Below, in pieces: positions 1 to 8,121 of a stretch of DNA of 64,000 nt. The notes below the pieces were generated by a model. It worked only from the letters and a program-made list of their open reading frames with translations, had not been told where the DNA came from and made no database searches. The translations under genes were made by a program, and so were the position numbers. Every line of letters starts with the position of its first letter. Positions within the stretch are counted from its first letter, which is position 1. This DNA is from Heritagella caecorum (lineage in GTDB: Bacteria; Bacillota; Clostridia; Oscillospirales; Acutalibacteraceae). The DNA lies in NCBI GenBank assembly GCA_904419035.1, contig CAJFQL010000005.1, positions 22,423 through 86,422 of the forward strand. The letters run 5' to 3'.

Positions 1-569
1 TGTACCGCCGTATGGATAATCCGGCGTTCATAGGGATTCATGGGTTCCAGCGGATAGTTCCGGCCAATTTTGACCGCTTTCATGGCAATTTTCTTGCCCA
101 GTGCTTCCAAGGTTTCTTTTCTCTTTTCACGGTAGTTGCCAATATCCAAGGTAATGCGGTAATACCCCTCATCCACATGGTTCGCAACCAATCCCGACAG
201 GTACTGTAGGGCGTCCAGCGTTTCCCCGCGGTGGCCGATCACCACACCAATATCATCGCCAGACAGCGTCAAAAGGGCTCCCGCCTGGGTTCCTTCTTCA
301 TCTTTTTCTTCCCGAATCGAGATCGATACATTCGAAAGCCCCATCAAACGAAGCAGATTCTGCAAATAATCGGCGGCGGCCTGTGCCGGGGACGATTTCA
401 CAAACGCGCGTACTTTGGCAGGTTTGCCGCCAAACAGCCCCAACTTCTTCTTTTCCGGAAGTTCCAGTACTTCAAATTCAGCATCAACGGTTTCCACACC
501 CAACTGCACGCAGGCACTTTCAAAAGCCTGCTCCACGGTTTCGCCGGTCGCAATTGCTTCTCTCAACAT
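1..569 (-). CDS. jag: RNA-binding protein Jag/KhpB (partial, runs off left edge)
   Basis: SpoIIIJ-associated RNA-binding protein, a partner of KhpA in Gram-positive RNA regulation and cell-envelope control. The 189 visible residues show, in order, an N-terminal Jag_N domain (about residues 1-50, ending in KKKLGLFGG), a KH domain with the GxxG loop GHRG, and the beginning of an R3H domain (NPYERRIIHTAV). Family members are about 200-210 residues, so only the last 15-25 residues are missing. The start ATG at 569 has an AGGA ribosome site 7 bases upstream. It lies directly downstream of yidC, the usual jag position beside the origin, and is probably cotranscribed with it. Confidence 0.93.
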   Translation of the reverse strand, partial: MLREAIATGETVEQAFESACVQLGVETVDAEFEVLELPEKKKLGLFGGKPAKVRAFVKSSPAQAAADYLQNLLRLMGLSNVSISIREEKDEEGTQAGALLTLSGDDIGVVIGHRGETLDALQYLSGLVANHVDEGYYRITLDIGNYREKRKETLEALGKKIAMKAVKIGRNYPLEPMNPYERRIIHTAV

Positions 570-610
570 TTCACATTCCTCCGCACTGAACGTTTTCTTT
601 TCCGTTGCTT

Positions 611-1690
611 TTATTTCTTACTCCCCAAATAGGCGTTGCTGTCGCCCGACTTTTTACCGCCCTTGGCTTTTTTGCTGCTTTCTGTCTTTTTGGTACCACC
701 GTTATTCTTCTGCATGGCAGCTTTCGCAGCCATGGCCTTTTCTTCCAGCTGTCGCTGTACCGGCAACGGCAGTTCTTTGACCGCTGCTTCTTCCTGATAC
801 CGCAGGGCGGCGCGCTGCGCTTCCATTTTGGCCGTCAGCTGCTGGTGGCTATAGAATTTATTGACAACCAGAGTAGCCAGCAGGCTTGTCAGTGTCGAAA
901 TGATCCAGTAGAACCCTACGGCGCCGGGCATTACATAGGCAAAGTACGCACTCATCAAGGGCAATGCGTACATTACCACTTTCATGCAGCCTTTCTGGCC
1001 GGCCATAGCCGGTTGCGAACGGGTCATTACAAACTGGCTGAACCAGGCCGATACCACGCACAAAACCGGGATCAGCCACATAAAGCTCCAAAAATCACTG
1101 CCGGCCGGCGTCTGCAGCAAGTCGAGCCCCAGAAAATGGAAACCTTTCGACAAAAAGCCGATCTGATCCAGTTCGGAAGCCGAAAAAATATCGCCTAAAT
1201 ACCCACGAAGGGCATCAAAATGCTTGATGATATCCATTTCCGCATTCTGACCGGAAAGGAATTGAGAACTGACCCCGGGAATCGTCTGCATCATATCGGT
1301 CGCTTTCGTAATCACATCTTTGCCGATATGCAGCACGTTCTGCAGCGGGTACAACACGGAATAGTAAATTCCGAACATGATGGGAAAAGGCAACAGGGTC
1401 GTCAAGCATCCCCCTGTGGGACTGACGCCTTCCTTTTCATATAATTTCTGCACCTCTTCGCTGTACTTTTGACGGTTATTCCCGTATTTTTCCTGCAGCT
1501 CTTTGGTTTTGGCCTGCATTTTTGACTGGGCCGCCATATTTTTCTGCTGCTTAATGTTCGTGGGGAACAAAATCACCTTAAGCACAATGGTGAAGATGAT
1601 GATCGCAACACCATAATTGCGCACAAGCAGGTACAATACCCACAGCAGGTAACCCAGTATACCGCCAAAAAAGTTAAAGATCTCGAACAT
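611..1690 (-). CDS. yidC: Membrane protein insertase YidC/SpoIIIJ
   Basis: YidC/Oxa1-family insertase that places membrane proteins into the cytoplasmic membrane, alone or with SecYEG. The 359-residue protein has an N-terminal hydrophobic segment (about 5-25) and a second one with the conserved basic residue (VLKVILFP). A cytoplasmic coiled-coil loop follows (QSKMQAKTKELQEKYG), then three more membrane segments and a lysine-rich tail ending in GSKK that would contact the ribosome. There is no lipoprotein lipobox, unlike B. subtilis SpoIIIJ. An in-frame TTG lies at 1705, but the ATG at 1690 has GAGGTG 7 bases upstream and is preferred. It sits between yidD and jag in the conserved rpmH-rnpA-yidD-yidC-jag order. 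Confidence 0.95.
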   Translation of the reverse strand: MFEIFNFFGGILGYLLWVLYLLVRNYGVAIIIFTIVLKVILFPTNIKQQKNMAAQSKMQAKTKELQEKYGNNRQKYSEEVQKLYEKEGVSPTGGCLTTLLPFPIMFGIYYSVLYPLQNVLHIGKDVITKATDMMQTIPGVSSQFLSGQNAEMDIIKHFDALRGYLGDIFSASELDQIGFLSKGFHFLGLDLLQTPAGSDFWSFMWLIPVLCVVSAWFSQFVMTRSQPAMAGQKGCMKVVMYALPLMSAYFAYVMPGAVGFYWIISTLTSLLATLVVNKFYSHQQLTAKMEAQRAALRYQEEAAVKELPLPVQRQLEEKAMAAKAAMQKNNGGTKKTESSKKAKGGKKSGDSNAYLGSKK

Positions 1691-1785
1691 GTAAGGGCAC
1701 CTCAACCATTCTTTCGAATTCTCGTCCCGAATTTATAGAGGTAAAGAAGGAGCGGGACGTTTTCTTTTTCAAAAATTACAAGTCT

Positions 1786-2049
1786 TTACTTGTGTTGTCC
1801 ATGCTGTTTCCGCGCACTGATGGGCGGAAACGGAATCTTCTCCGGCACCGGGTCCACGCCTCCCCGGCTGAGCGGATTACACCGCAAAATGCGCCATAAG
1901 GCCAGCAAAAGGCCCAAAAAAGCGCCGTGAAGTTCGATGGCTTCGATTGCATAACGGGAACAAGTGGGAAAATATTTGCAGCACGGCGGATGCCGGGGCG
2001 AAATATTTTTCTGGTAAAACCTTATCAGGGAAAGAAAAACCTTTTTCAT
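1786..2049 (-). CDS. yidD: Membrane protein insertion efficiency factor YidD
   Basis: Small (87 aa) amphipathic protein of the YidD/haemolysin-alpha family that assists YidC-dependent insertion. The diagnostic features are the N-terminal basic amphipathic helix (MKKVFLSLIRFYQKNISP) and the cysteine motif CCKYFPTCSRYA, followed by NPLSRGGVDPVP near the C-terminus. Its ATG overlaps the rnpA stop by 4 bases (ATGA), so the two are translationally coupled. The yidC start lies about 95 bases downstream. Confidence 0.95.
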   Translation of the reverse strand: MKKVFLSLIRFYQKNISPRHPPCCKYFPTCSRYAIEAIELHGAFLGLLLALWRILRCNPLSRGGVDPVPEKIPFPPISARKQHGQHK

Positions 2050-2393
2050 CCGTTTTTCCCTTCCAATACGCCGGCTTTTTTTAGTTCCGAACGCAGAACC
2101 TTTTCGACCGCTGTGCTCTTGGCAAACGGCGTGCGCCCCCGGGCCACCAGAACCATTTCGGTACCAGGCCGGATTTCCTGCTGCAGGGCACGAAAGGCTT
2201 CCCGGATCACGCGGCGTGACCGGTTACGCTGCACGGCATTCCCAATTTTTTTGCTGGTGGTAATCCCCAGCCGAATGTCCTGCCCCCGCATGCGCCGCAC
2301 ATAAATGACCACCAACGGTGTCACATAACTCTTCCCCCGGGCGTACAGCCTGCGAAAATCGCGGTTTTCGCAAATAGGAACATATCGATCCAT
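2046..2393 (-). CDS. rnpA: Ribonuclease P protein component
   Basis: Protein subunit of RNase P, which binds the catalytic RNA and the 5' leader of pre-tRNA. The 115-residue protein has the typical basic composition and the RNR motif (GNAVQRNRSRRVIREAF, about residues 57-73). The N-terminal stretch ICENRDFRRLYARGKS is typical of the family. It lies just downstream of rpmH, as in nearly all bacteria, and overlaps yidD by 4 bases. Two hairpins separate it from rpmH and may lower its expression relative to the ribosomal protein. Confidence 0.95.
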   Translation of the reverse strand: MDRYVPICENRDFRRLYARGKSYVTPLVVIYVRRMRGQDIRLGITTSKKIGNAVQRNRSRRVIREAFRALQQEIRPGTEMVLVARGRTPFAKSTAVEKVLRSELKKAGVLEGKNG

Positions 2394-2439
2394 TTTCTTT
2401 CACTCTCTACACACTTTTCCAAAGGTTCCGGATAAAAAG

Positions 2440-2502
2440 AAAGGCCACACAGCGGTGGCCCTTTACGGGCACCTTCCTTCCTCCAAAAGGAGCGCATGCT
2501 CC
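2440..2502 (-). terminator. Hairpins between rpmH and rnpA (minus-strand terminator/attenuator)
   Basis: Two short inverted repeats lie between rpmH and rnpA. One has arms at 2443-2448 and 2455-2460 (GGCCAC/GTGGCC) and is followed on the minus strand by a T-rich run (complement of 2434-2442). The second is GGAGC/GCTCC around 2487-2500, with T-runs on both sides. They probably make partial terminators that set the rpmH:rnpA ratio, or serve as mRNA processing sites. Confidence 0.55.
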
Positions 2503-2536
2503 CCTTTTTCGTCAGGTGCCGTACATATGGGACAAA

Positions 2537-2671
2537 TTAGTAGGTCAGACGGGCACGGCCTTTCGCTCTGCGGCGGGCCAGTACTTTGCGGCCATTTCTG
2601 TCAGCCATTCTCTTCCGGAAACCGTGCTCCTTCTTTCTGTGGAGCTTCTTGGGCTGGTACGTTCTCAGCAT
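2537..2671 (-). CDS. rpmH: 50S ribosomal protein L34
   Basis: A 44-residue, extremely basic protein that matches L34 along its whole length: it starts MLRTYQPKKLHRKKEHGF and ends RRAKGRARLTY. It is a structural protein of the large ribosomal subunit. The ATG at 2671 is preceded by AGGAGG with a 9-base gap. It heads the minus-strand operon rpmH-rnpA-yidD-yidC-jag and is transcribed away from dnaA, from the strong promoter at 2712-2741. Confidence 0.97.
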   Translation of the reverse strand: MLRTYQPKKLHRKKEHGFRKRMADRNGRKVLARRRAKGRARLTY

Positions 2672-2711
2672 TCACATTTACCTCCTTTCGAGGATAACCT
2701 TGCAAGTTAGC

Positions 2712-2741
2712 ATTATACCTTATAAAAGGGCCTACTGTCAA
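2712..2741 (-). promoter_or_regulatory. rpmH promoter
   Basis: On the minus strand a perfect TTGACA (2741-2736) and a perfect TATAAT (2717-2712) are separated by 18 bases, 40 bases upstream of the rpmH start. This is the best consensus housekeeping promoter in the window, as expected for a ribosomal protein gene. Confidence 0.85.
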
Positions 2742-2952
2742 CGCTTTTTTTCAAAAAGACAGGTGCCATGCGGCTTTTCGGCTCTTTCGAGAGTTCATTT
2801 TCCCCTTTTCCACCAAAAAGCTTCTTTTGCGTTTTCCACTTGTCTTTCTCTCGCGGACAACAAAAATACCCCGTTTCGGGCCGTTTTTTCTTTTTCAAAC
2901 ATTTTCCCCAAAAGATATTCCCCATTTCTCACGGAATTTTCACACTGTTTTG

Positions 2953-2981
2953 TTGAAAACTTTTTTGTTTTTGTGTACAAT
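2953..2981 (+). promoter_or_regulatory. dnaA promoter
   Basis: TTGAAA (2953-2958) and TACAAT (2976-2981) are separated by 17 bases, giving a leader of about 108 bases before dnaA. Both hexamers are one or two changes from consensus. Confidence 0.65.
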
Positions 2982-3095
2982 AAAGAATGTATGAGTATCC
3001 CCTTTTCCGATTCTGTCTTTCTGCAAAGTGTTTTCTGACCGAAGCTTTGCCTTATCCTATTTTATATCGCCCGCTCCGGGTAGAAAGGAAGTATT

Positions 3096-4424
3096 ATGTC
3101 CATGGAATCTGTTGGATCGTTTGCCGAAGCCTGGGAGCTGATTTGCAGCTTTTGCCGTGAACGCATTACGGAGGTCGCTTATAATTCGTGGATCAGCCGC
3201 ATTAAGCCCATCTCCCTGGATTTTTCCAAAGGAACGGCTATTTTGGAAGTCCCCAACGACTTTCATAAGCAAACCCTTACCCGCTGCTACAGCGATTTGC
3301 TCAGCGAAGCCTTTGGCGAAGTATTTGGACCCGGTATTGAAATTCAGCTGAACACCCCGGAAGAACTGTCGATGGACCGCAAAAAGAACGACACGCTTCC
3401 CAAAAGCGACAACTACGAATTTACGTTTGACACTTTCATTGTGGGGCCCTCCAATAAATTTGCCCATGCCGCCTGCATGGCCGTTGCCAGCCGCCCGGCC
3501 ACGCTATATAACCCGCTGTTCATTTACGGGAACTCCGGGCTGGGCAAAACCCATCTATTGTATGCCATTACCAATCAAATCCGCAAGGAAAACGAAGACG
3601 TCAATATCGTTTACATTAAAGGGGACGACTTCACCAACGAACTGATCGACGATATCCGCAAAGGGACCACCGCCGATTTCCGCCAAAAATACCGCAAAGC
3701 CGACGTATTGCTGGTGGACGATATCCAGTTTATTGCCGGTAAGGAATCCACCCAGGAAGAATTTTTCCATACCTTTAATACATTGTATGAATCGAAAAAG
3801 CAGATCGTACTCACCAGTGACCGGCCGCCTAAGGATATTGCCACCCTGGAAGACCGGCTGAAAACCCGTTTTGAATGGGGCCTGACGGCCGATATCCAGC
3901 CCCCGGATTTTGAAACCCGCATTGCTATTATTAAAAGAAAGGCGGAACTTCTGGATCTGGAAGTGTCGGACCAGGTGTGCGAATACATTGCCAATAAATT
4001 AAAGAGCAACATCCGCCAGCTGGAAGGCGCCGTTAAGAAACTGAAGGCTTATAACCTGTTGGAAGAAAAGGCGCCCAACATCAGCACAGCCCAGGCTGCG
4101 ATCCGCGATATCATCAACAATGACCAGCCGGCTCCGGTAACCATCGAAAAAATCATCGAAGAAGTCGGACGGACCTTTGGGGTATCCCCTGCCGATATCC
4201 GTTCCAGCAAGCGGAATGCCGCCATTTCCAATGCCCGGCAGATCGCGATGTATGTGGTACGGGAAATCACCCAGCTGCCCATGGCTTCCGTGGGAGCCGA
4301 ATTTGGCGGGCGGGATCACTCCACGGTGGTGTACGCCACCCAGCAGGTCGAAAAGAATATGACCCGCGATCCCCGCACCAAAGCGACCGTCGAAGATATT
4401 ATCAAGAATATCCGGGACCGCTAA
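3096..4424 (+). CDS. dnaA: Chromosomal replication initiator DnaA
   Basis: AAA+ ATPase that binds DnaA boxes and unwinds the origin. The 442 residues show domain I (about 1-90, DnaB/regulator contacts), a short variable linker, and the AAA+ core with Walker A GNSGLGKTH (about 145-153), Walker B VLLVDDIQF and sensor DRPPKDIATLEDRL. The C-terminal DNA-binding domain has the signature GGRDHSTVVYA. The start ATG at 3096 has AGGAAG 4 bases upstream. It lies between the divergent rpmH operon and dnaN, which fixes this as the origin region. Confidence 0.98.
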   Translation: MSMESVGSFAEAWELICSFCRERITEVAYNSWISRIKPISLDFSKGTAILEVPNDFHKQTLTRCYSDLLSEAFGEVFGPGIEIQLNTPEELSMDRKKNDTLPKSDNYEFTFDTFIVGPSNKFAHAACMAVASRPATLYNPLFIYGNSGLGKTHLLYAITNQIRKENEDVNIVYIKGDDFTNELIDDIRKGTTADFRQKYRKADVLLVDDIQFIAGKESTQEEFFHTFNTLYESKKQIVLTSDRPPKDIATLEDRLKTRFEWGLTADIQPPDFETRIAIIKRKAELLDLEVSDQVCEYIANKLKSNIRQLEGAVKKLKAYNLLEEKAPNISTAQAAIRDIINNDQPAPVTIEKIIEEVGRTFGVSPADIRSSKRNAAISNARQIAMYVVREITQLPMASVGAEFGGRDHSTVVYATQQVEKNMTRDPRTKATVEDIIKNIRDR

Positions 4425-4734
4425 AAAATCCCCTTCTAAAAAGTTAACAGTCTTTTCACATCTCCACAAAACCGGTGGAAAGTGACATTTTTCCGTCTTT
4501 CTTCTTTTTCACTTGTTTTCAACTTTCCCCACCGACTTTTCAACAATGGGTGGAGAACCTGATTTGACTGTTTTCTTTTTCACAATTTCTAAACCGTACA
4601 ACTTTTGCATAAATATTCGATTTTTCCAGTACGGATGCCCCTTTTGGGAGTTGTCCACTTTTCAGATCCCCCTACTACTCATTCTGAAAAGACGGCTACA
4701 CTATACAGAGAGTAAAAGGCAAGGAGGCCATTTC
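4425..4734. other. dnaA-dnaN intergenic region, candidate oriC with degenerate DnaA boxes
   Basis: A 310-base spacer without a gene. DnaA-box-like 9-mers, each matching 7 of 9 bases of TTATCCACA, occur at 4460-4468 (ATCTCCACA), 4549-4557 (minus strand, TTCTCCACC) and 4651-4659 (TTGTCCACT). AT-rich stretches between them could serve as the unwinding element. No perfect box is present, so the boundaries of the origin are not certain. An in-frame upstream extension of dnaN crosses this region but has no ribosome site. Confidence 0.5.
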
Positions 4735-5841
4735 ATGAAAATCACCGTAAATCAGAAAGCAATGGCGGAAGCTGTGTTGAATATTCAGCGGGCCGTGTCC
4801 ACAAAATCGACAATCCCTGCTTTGGAAGGCATCCTGCTGGAAACCGGCAACGGTACCGTAACATTAAATAGCTATAACTTGGAACTGGGCATGACCACGA
4901 CCCTACCGGCCGTGGTTGAGCAGCCTGGCAGCATCATTTTGGGCGCCCGGCTGTTCAGCGATATCGTACGCCGTATGCCCGGCGAGGAACTGACGGTGAG
5001 TACCGATGAAAAAAATGTGGCCCAGATTGTATGCGGGGCCAGTAACTTTTCGGTGATCGGTATTCCCGCGGAAGAATTCCCCGAATTCCCCAGCGTTTCG
5101 CAGACGACATCCTTTAAAATGGAACATAAGCTCCTGAAAAGCATGATCCGCCAAACACTGTTTGCCGTTTCGCAGAGTGATGCAAAGCCTGTTCACACGG
5201 GCAGCCTGTTTGAACTGAAAGACGGGGTACTACACGTCGTTTCGGTCGATGGATACCGGCTGGCCATGCGGGCGGAAGCTGTTTCGTTTTCCGATACGCT
5301 CAGCTTTGTGGTACCCGGCAAATCTCTGAGTGAAGTGCTTAAACTGTTGCGGGATGACGACAGCGAACTGACCATCTGCATCGGGCCGCGGCATATCCTG
5401 TTTACCATCGATCAGTACACGGTACTGTCGAACCTATTGGAAGGCGAATTTTTGGATTACCGGGCCGCTATCCCCCAAGATGCCACCACGGTGATTACCA
5501 TGAAAACCCGCGAACTGATCGACAGTGTGGAACGGGTTTCCTTGCTGATTACCGACCGCGTGAAGAGCCCCGTGCGCAGTGTCTTTGAAAATGATAAAGT
5601 GAAACTCAGCTGTTCGACGGCCATGGGGCGTGCGGTCGACGAAGCACCCTGCACGATGCAAGGGGACATGGTGGAAATGGGCTTTAATAACCGCTATTTG
5701 CTCGATGCCCTGCACAACGCGGAAGACGACGAAGTGCGTATTGAAATGAGAGGACCGCTCTCCCCCATGAAGATTATGCCGGTTAGCGGCGACGCGTATC
5801 TGTTTTTGGTACTGCCGGTCCGCTTGAAGAATGAACCGTAA
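4735..5841 (+). CDS. dnaN: DNA polymerase III beta subunit (sliding clamp)
   Basis: Ring-forming clamp that tethers the replicative polymerase to DNA. The 368 residues are the normal family length and begin MKITVNQKAMAEAVLNIQRA. The typical first-domain motif STKSTIPALEGILLE and the C-terminal end MPVSGDAYLFLVLPVRL (clamp family: MP.....YLI.PVR) are clear. The reading frame is open further upstream, but AGGAGG stands just before the ATG at 4735. It is followed closely by the S4-domain gene and recF, the usual order. Confidence 0.97.
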   Translation: MKITVNQKAMAEAVLNIQRAVSTKSTIPALEGILLETGNGTVTLNSYNLELGMTTTLPAVVEQPGSIILGARLFSDIVRRMPGEELTVSTDEKNVAQIVCGASNFSVIGIPAEEFPEFPSVSQTTSFKMEHKLLKSMIRQTLFAVSQSDAKPVHTGSLFELKDGVLHVVSVDGYRLAMRAEAVSFSDTLSFVVPGKSLSEVLKLLRDDDSELTICIGPRHILFTIDQYTVLSNLLEGEFLDYRAAIPQDATTVITMKTRELIDSVERVSLLITDRVKSPVRSVFENDKVKLSCSTAMGRAVDEAPCTMQGDMVEMGFNNRYLLDALHNAEDDEVRIEMRGPLSPMKIMPVSGDAYLFLVLPVRLKNEP

Positions 5842-5873
5842 TTGAGAAAACCGAAAGAAAGGGCCAAAATGCC

Positions 5874-6104
5874 ATGAATACCATGAAAATAGCCATCGAA
5901 ACGGAATTTATCCGGCTGGATGCCCTGCTAAAATTGGGCGGTGCCACCGATACCGGCGGCCAGGCTAAGTTTGCCATTCAGCACGGTGAAGTAGAAGTAA
6001 ACGGAGAAATTTGCACCATGCGTGGCAAGAAGATGCGCCCGGGGGATACGGCCGTCTATCAGGGACAGGCCTATGAGGTGATCGCCGGGGTGGAGGAACG
6101 GTGA
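5874..6104 (+). CDS. yaaA: S4-domain RNA-binding protein YaaA/YlmH-like
   Basis: A 76-residue protein consisting of one S4-like RNA-binding fold: FIRLDALLKLGGATDTGGQAKFAI, then VEVNGEICTMRGKKMRPGD. The same small gene stands between dnaN and recF in most Bacillota (B. subtilis yaaA/rlbA), where a ribosome-related role has been proposed. Its stop overlaps the GTG start of recF by 4 bases. A second in-frame ATG three codons downstream is a possible alternative start. Confidence 0.9.
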   Translation: MNTMKIAIETEFIRLDALLKLGGATDTGGQAKFAIQHGEVEVNGEICTMRGKKMRPGDTAVYQGQAYEVIAGVEER

Positions 6105-7222
6105 AGGTTCTGTCCGTTTCGTTTGAAAATTACCGCAATTTGCATGACGGCGGTTTGCAGGCCGATGAAACGACCAATATTATCTGTGGGCTCAATGCCC
6201 AGGGGAAAACCAACTTACTGGAATGCCTGTGGCTTTTTACCGGGAACCGGTCGTTCCGGGGAGCGAAAGATCAGGAACTGGTGTCCATGGGGAATCCCGA
6301 TCGGGATTGTGTCCTGACGCTTTCATTTGAAAGTGGAGGCCGGGAACAGCAGAGCTCTTTGCGGGTGACCGGTGGACGGCGCAAGGCCGAAAAAAACGGC
6401 GTCATGCTGAAAAGTGCCGGGGAACTCACCGGGGCCTTTTGTGCCGTCCTGTTTTCGCCGGATCATCTGTCCCTGGTAAAAGATGGGCCTTCTTTCCGGC
6501 GCGGGTTTCTGGATACCGCACTCGGTCAAATCCGCCCAACATACGGCAAACTGATGGCCCAGTACAGCCGGACCTTGCAGCAGCGGGGCGCTTTGCTCAA
6601 AGATATTCCCCACCATAACGACTTGCGGGACCTCCTCGATGTGTGGGATGAACGGGTGGTGCGATTAGGCGGCCGGATTTTGTTTGAACGGGCCCGCTAT
6701 ACGGCGGCCCTGCAAAAACAGGCGTCCCCTATTTATGAGGGGATCAGCAGTGGCAAAGAAACCCTGGGGATTTCCTATAAAACCGCGCTGTGTGATCACC
6801 CACAGAGCCTCACGCAGGTGCAGTGGGAACAGTGTTTTTATGAAAAACTCCGGCAAGCCCAGGGGGAAGATATCCAAACCGGGAATACCAGCGTGGGGCC
6901 CCACCGGGATGACTTGGAATTGACCATTAACGGGCTGTCGGCCCGTTCTTTTGGTTCTCAGGGGCAGCAGCGCTCGGTGGTCCTGGCGTTAAAACTGGGA
7001 GAAGCCAACGTGCTGGCCCAGAGTATCGGGGAAGAACCGGTCATCCTGCTGGATGATGTACTCAGCGAATTGGACGCTTCCCGGCAGGAGTATCTGCTCA
7101 ATCACTTAAAAGGGCGGCAGGTGTTCTTTACTTGCTGCGACCCGGCGGGCATTCAGCTGCTGCGCAAGGGTAAAGTCTTCTTTATGGAGGATGGATGTTT
7201 GAAAGAGGGAGAGGAAAGCTGA
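6101..7222 (+). CDS. recF: DNA replication and repair protein RecF
   Basis: SMC-like ATPase that loads RecA at gaps together with RecO and RecR. The 373 residues show Walker A GLNAQGKTN (about 30-38), the ABC-type signature SFGSQGQQRSVVLALKLGEA near residue 285, and Walker B VILLDDVLSELD. Translation starts at GTG 6101, overlapping the preceding stop codon, so it is translationally coupled to the S4 gene. Confidence 0.96.
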   Translation: MKVLSVSFENYRNLHDGGLQADETTNIICGLNAQGKTNLLECLWLFTGNRSFRGAKDQELVSMGNPDRDCVLTLSFESGGREQQSSLRVTGGRRKAEKNGVMLKSAGELTGAFCAVLFSPDHLSLVKDGPSFRRGFLDTALGQIRPTYGKLMAQYSRTLQQRGALLKDIPHHNDLRDLLDVWDERVVRLGGRILFERARYTAALQKQASPIYEGISSGKETLGISYKTALCDHPQSLTQVQWEQCFYEKLRQAQGEDIQTGNTSVGPHRDDLELTINGLSARSFGSQGQQRSVVLALKLGEANVLAQSIGEEPVILLDDVLSELDASRQEYLLNHLKGRQVFFTCCDPAGIQLLRKGKVFFMEDGCLKEGEES

Positions 7223-7237
7223 AAACAGGAGGATGCT

Positions 7238-7531
7238 ATGTATCTGCACATCGGCCAGAATACCGTCATTCGTACGCAGGATATTCTTGGCATTTTTGAT
7301 ATGGAAACCAGCACGGTTTCCCAGACAACACGCAATGTGCTGGCGCGGGCCGAAAAAGCCGGCCGGGTGGTCAATGTGTCGTTTGAAATGCCGAAATCTT
7401 TTTTGTTGTGTTCCCGCGAGGATCGGGGGATTACGTGCTATATCACACAAATTTCCACGGCGACCCTTTTAAAGCGATGCGGGGCCTGGGAGGATGGACC
7501 CATGGTAGAAACAGGAGGAACAGCAGAATGA
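7238..7531 (+). CDS. remB: RemB/RemA-like extracellular matrix regulator (DUF370)
   Basis: A 97-residue DUF370 protein that begins MYLHIGQNTVIRTQDILGIF, the diagnostic N-terminus of the RemA/RemB family. B. subtilis RemB (YaaB) is encoded at the same place, between recF and gyrB, and RemA is a DNA-binding activator of biofilm and osmoprotection genes. The middle (SREDRGITCYITQISTATL) also fits. GGAGG precedes the ATG. The stop overlaps the next ATG by 4 bases. The actual target genes in this organism are unknown. Confidence 0.88.
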   Translation: MYLHIGQNTVIRTQDILGIFDMETSTVSQTTRNVLARAEKAGRVVNVSFEMPKSFLLCSREDRGITCYITQISTATLLKRCGAWEDGPMVETGGTAE

Positions 7532-8013
7532 AGCGATTTGGAAGGCCACAGTGCCCATACTGTGGGAAAAAAGTAGGAATTCTGAACACGTGGACACTCA
7601 GAAAACGCGGGGAATACACCTGTCCCCGGTGTCAGGGGCTGAGCAACGTAGTACTGGATATTTTTGTGCCGCTGTTTGCTGCTTTGGCTATTTTGGTTGC
7701 ACTTTTTTCCTTTGTGATCAATCGGGTCGGGGAATATCCTATTACGCTGGCCACTTTTCTGTGGATTTTGGGCCCGTTCCTTGTTTTTTATATTGTCAGC
7801 CTTTTTCTGGTGCATTTGCGCCGCCCGGTTTTGCACCGGACAGAAAAATCGGACGGAAAGGAAGAGAAAGTACAGGTCTATCATCCCCGTACCGATGCCC
7901 AGCGCATGGCAGAACGGGCCAAAGCACAGCGGGAACAGGAAAAAGCTGTAAACGGAGAAGAAGCCTCTCAGGGCTCTACAGGCCCCCAAAATAGGCATAC
8001 ACCGAAAATATAA
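7528..8013 (+). CDS. Zinc-ribbon membrane protein of unknown function
   Basis: A 161-residue protein with an N-terminal zinc ribbon made of two CxxC knuckles (CPYCGKK about residue 9 and CPRCQGL about residue 32). Two membrane segments follow (about 45-65 and 75-98), then a charged cytoplasmic tail rich in Glu, Lys and Arg. It resembles small CXXC zinc-ribbon proteins often found near gyrB in clostridia. The ATG at 7528 follows AGGAGG and overlaps the remB stop. No enzymatic motif is visible, so function is not assigned. Confidence 0.72.
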   Translation: MKRFGRPQCPYCGKKVGILNTWTLRKRGEYTCPRCQGLSNVVLDIFVPLFAALAILVALFSFVINRVGEYPITLATFLWILGPFLVFYIVSLFLVHLRRPVLHRTEKSDGKEEKVQVYHPRTDAQRMAERAKAQREQEKAVNGEEASQGSTGPQNRHTPKI

Positions 8014-8024
8014 CCGCGATTTGA

Positions 8025-8053
8025 TTGCAGAAAATCGGGTTTTGCAGTATAAT
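8025..8053 (+). promoter_or_regulatory. gyrB promoter
   Basis: TTGCAG (8025-8030), a 17-base spacer and a perfect TATAAT (8048-8053) lie 69 bases upstream of the gyrB TTG start. gyrB, the YcxB-like gene and gyrA follow without an obvious terminator and are likely cotranscribed from here. Confidence 0.75.
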
Positions 8054-8121
8054 AAAATTTGCGATAAACGAAAGAAACAGATAGACAGCTTGGCTGTCCC
8101 AATGGTAATGGAGGGTTAAAC

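Larger units (their letters stand above)
2672..3095. other. rpmH-dnaA intergenic region, possible part of oriC
   Basis: A 424-base AT-rich divergent spacer. Apart from the rpmH and dnaA promoters it holds two copies of TTTTCCACC/T (2806-2814, 2832-2840), each matching 7 of 9 bases of the DnaA box TTATCCACA, plus long T-rich runs. No convincing gene is present. By position it is one of two candidate segments of a bipartite origin, the other being the dnaA-dnaN spacer. Confidence 0.5.

Noticed and set aside
2586..3038. 150-codon plus-strand frame over rpmH and the origin spacer
   Set aside because: It is antisense to rpmH at its start, low-complexity, and crosses the dnaA promoter.
4513..4734. 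Upstream extension of dnaN into the origin spacer
   Set aside because: No ribosome site, covers DnaA-box-like sequences, and dnaN family length agrees with ATG 4735.
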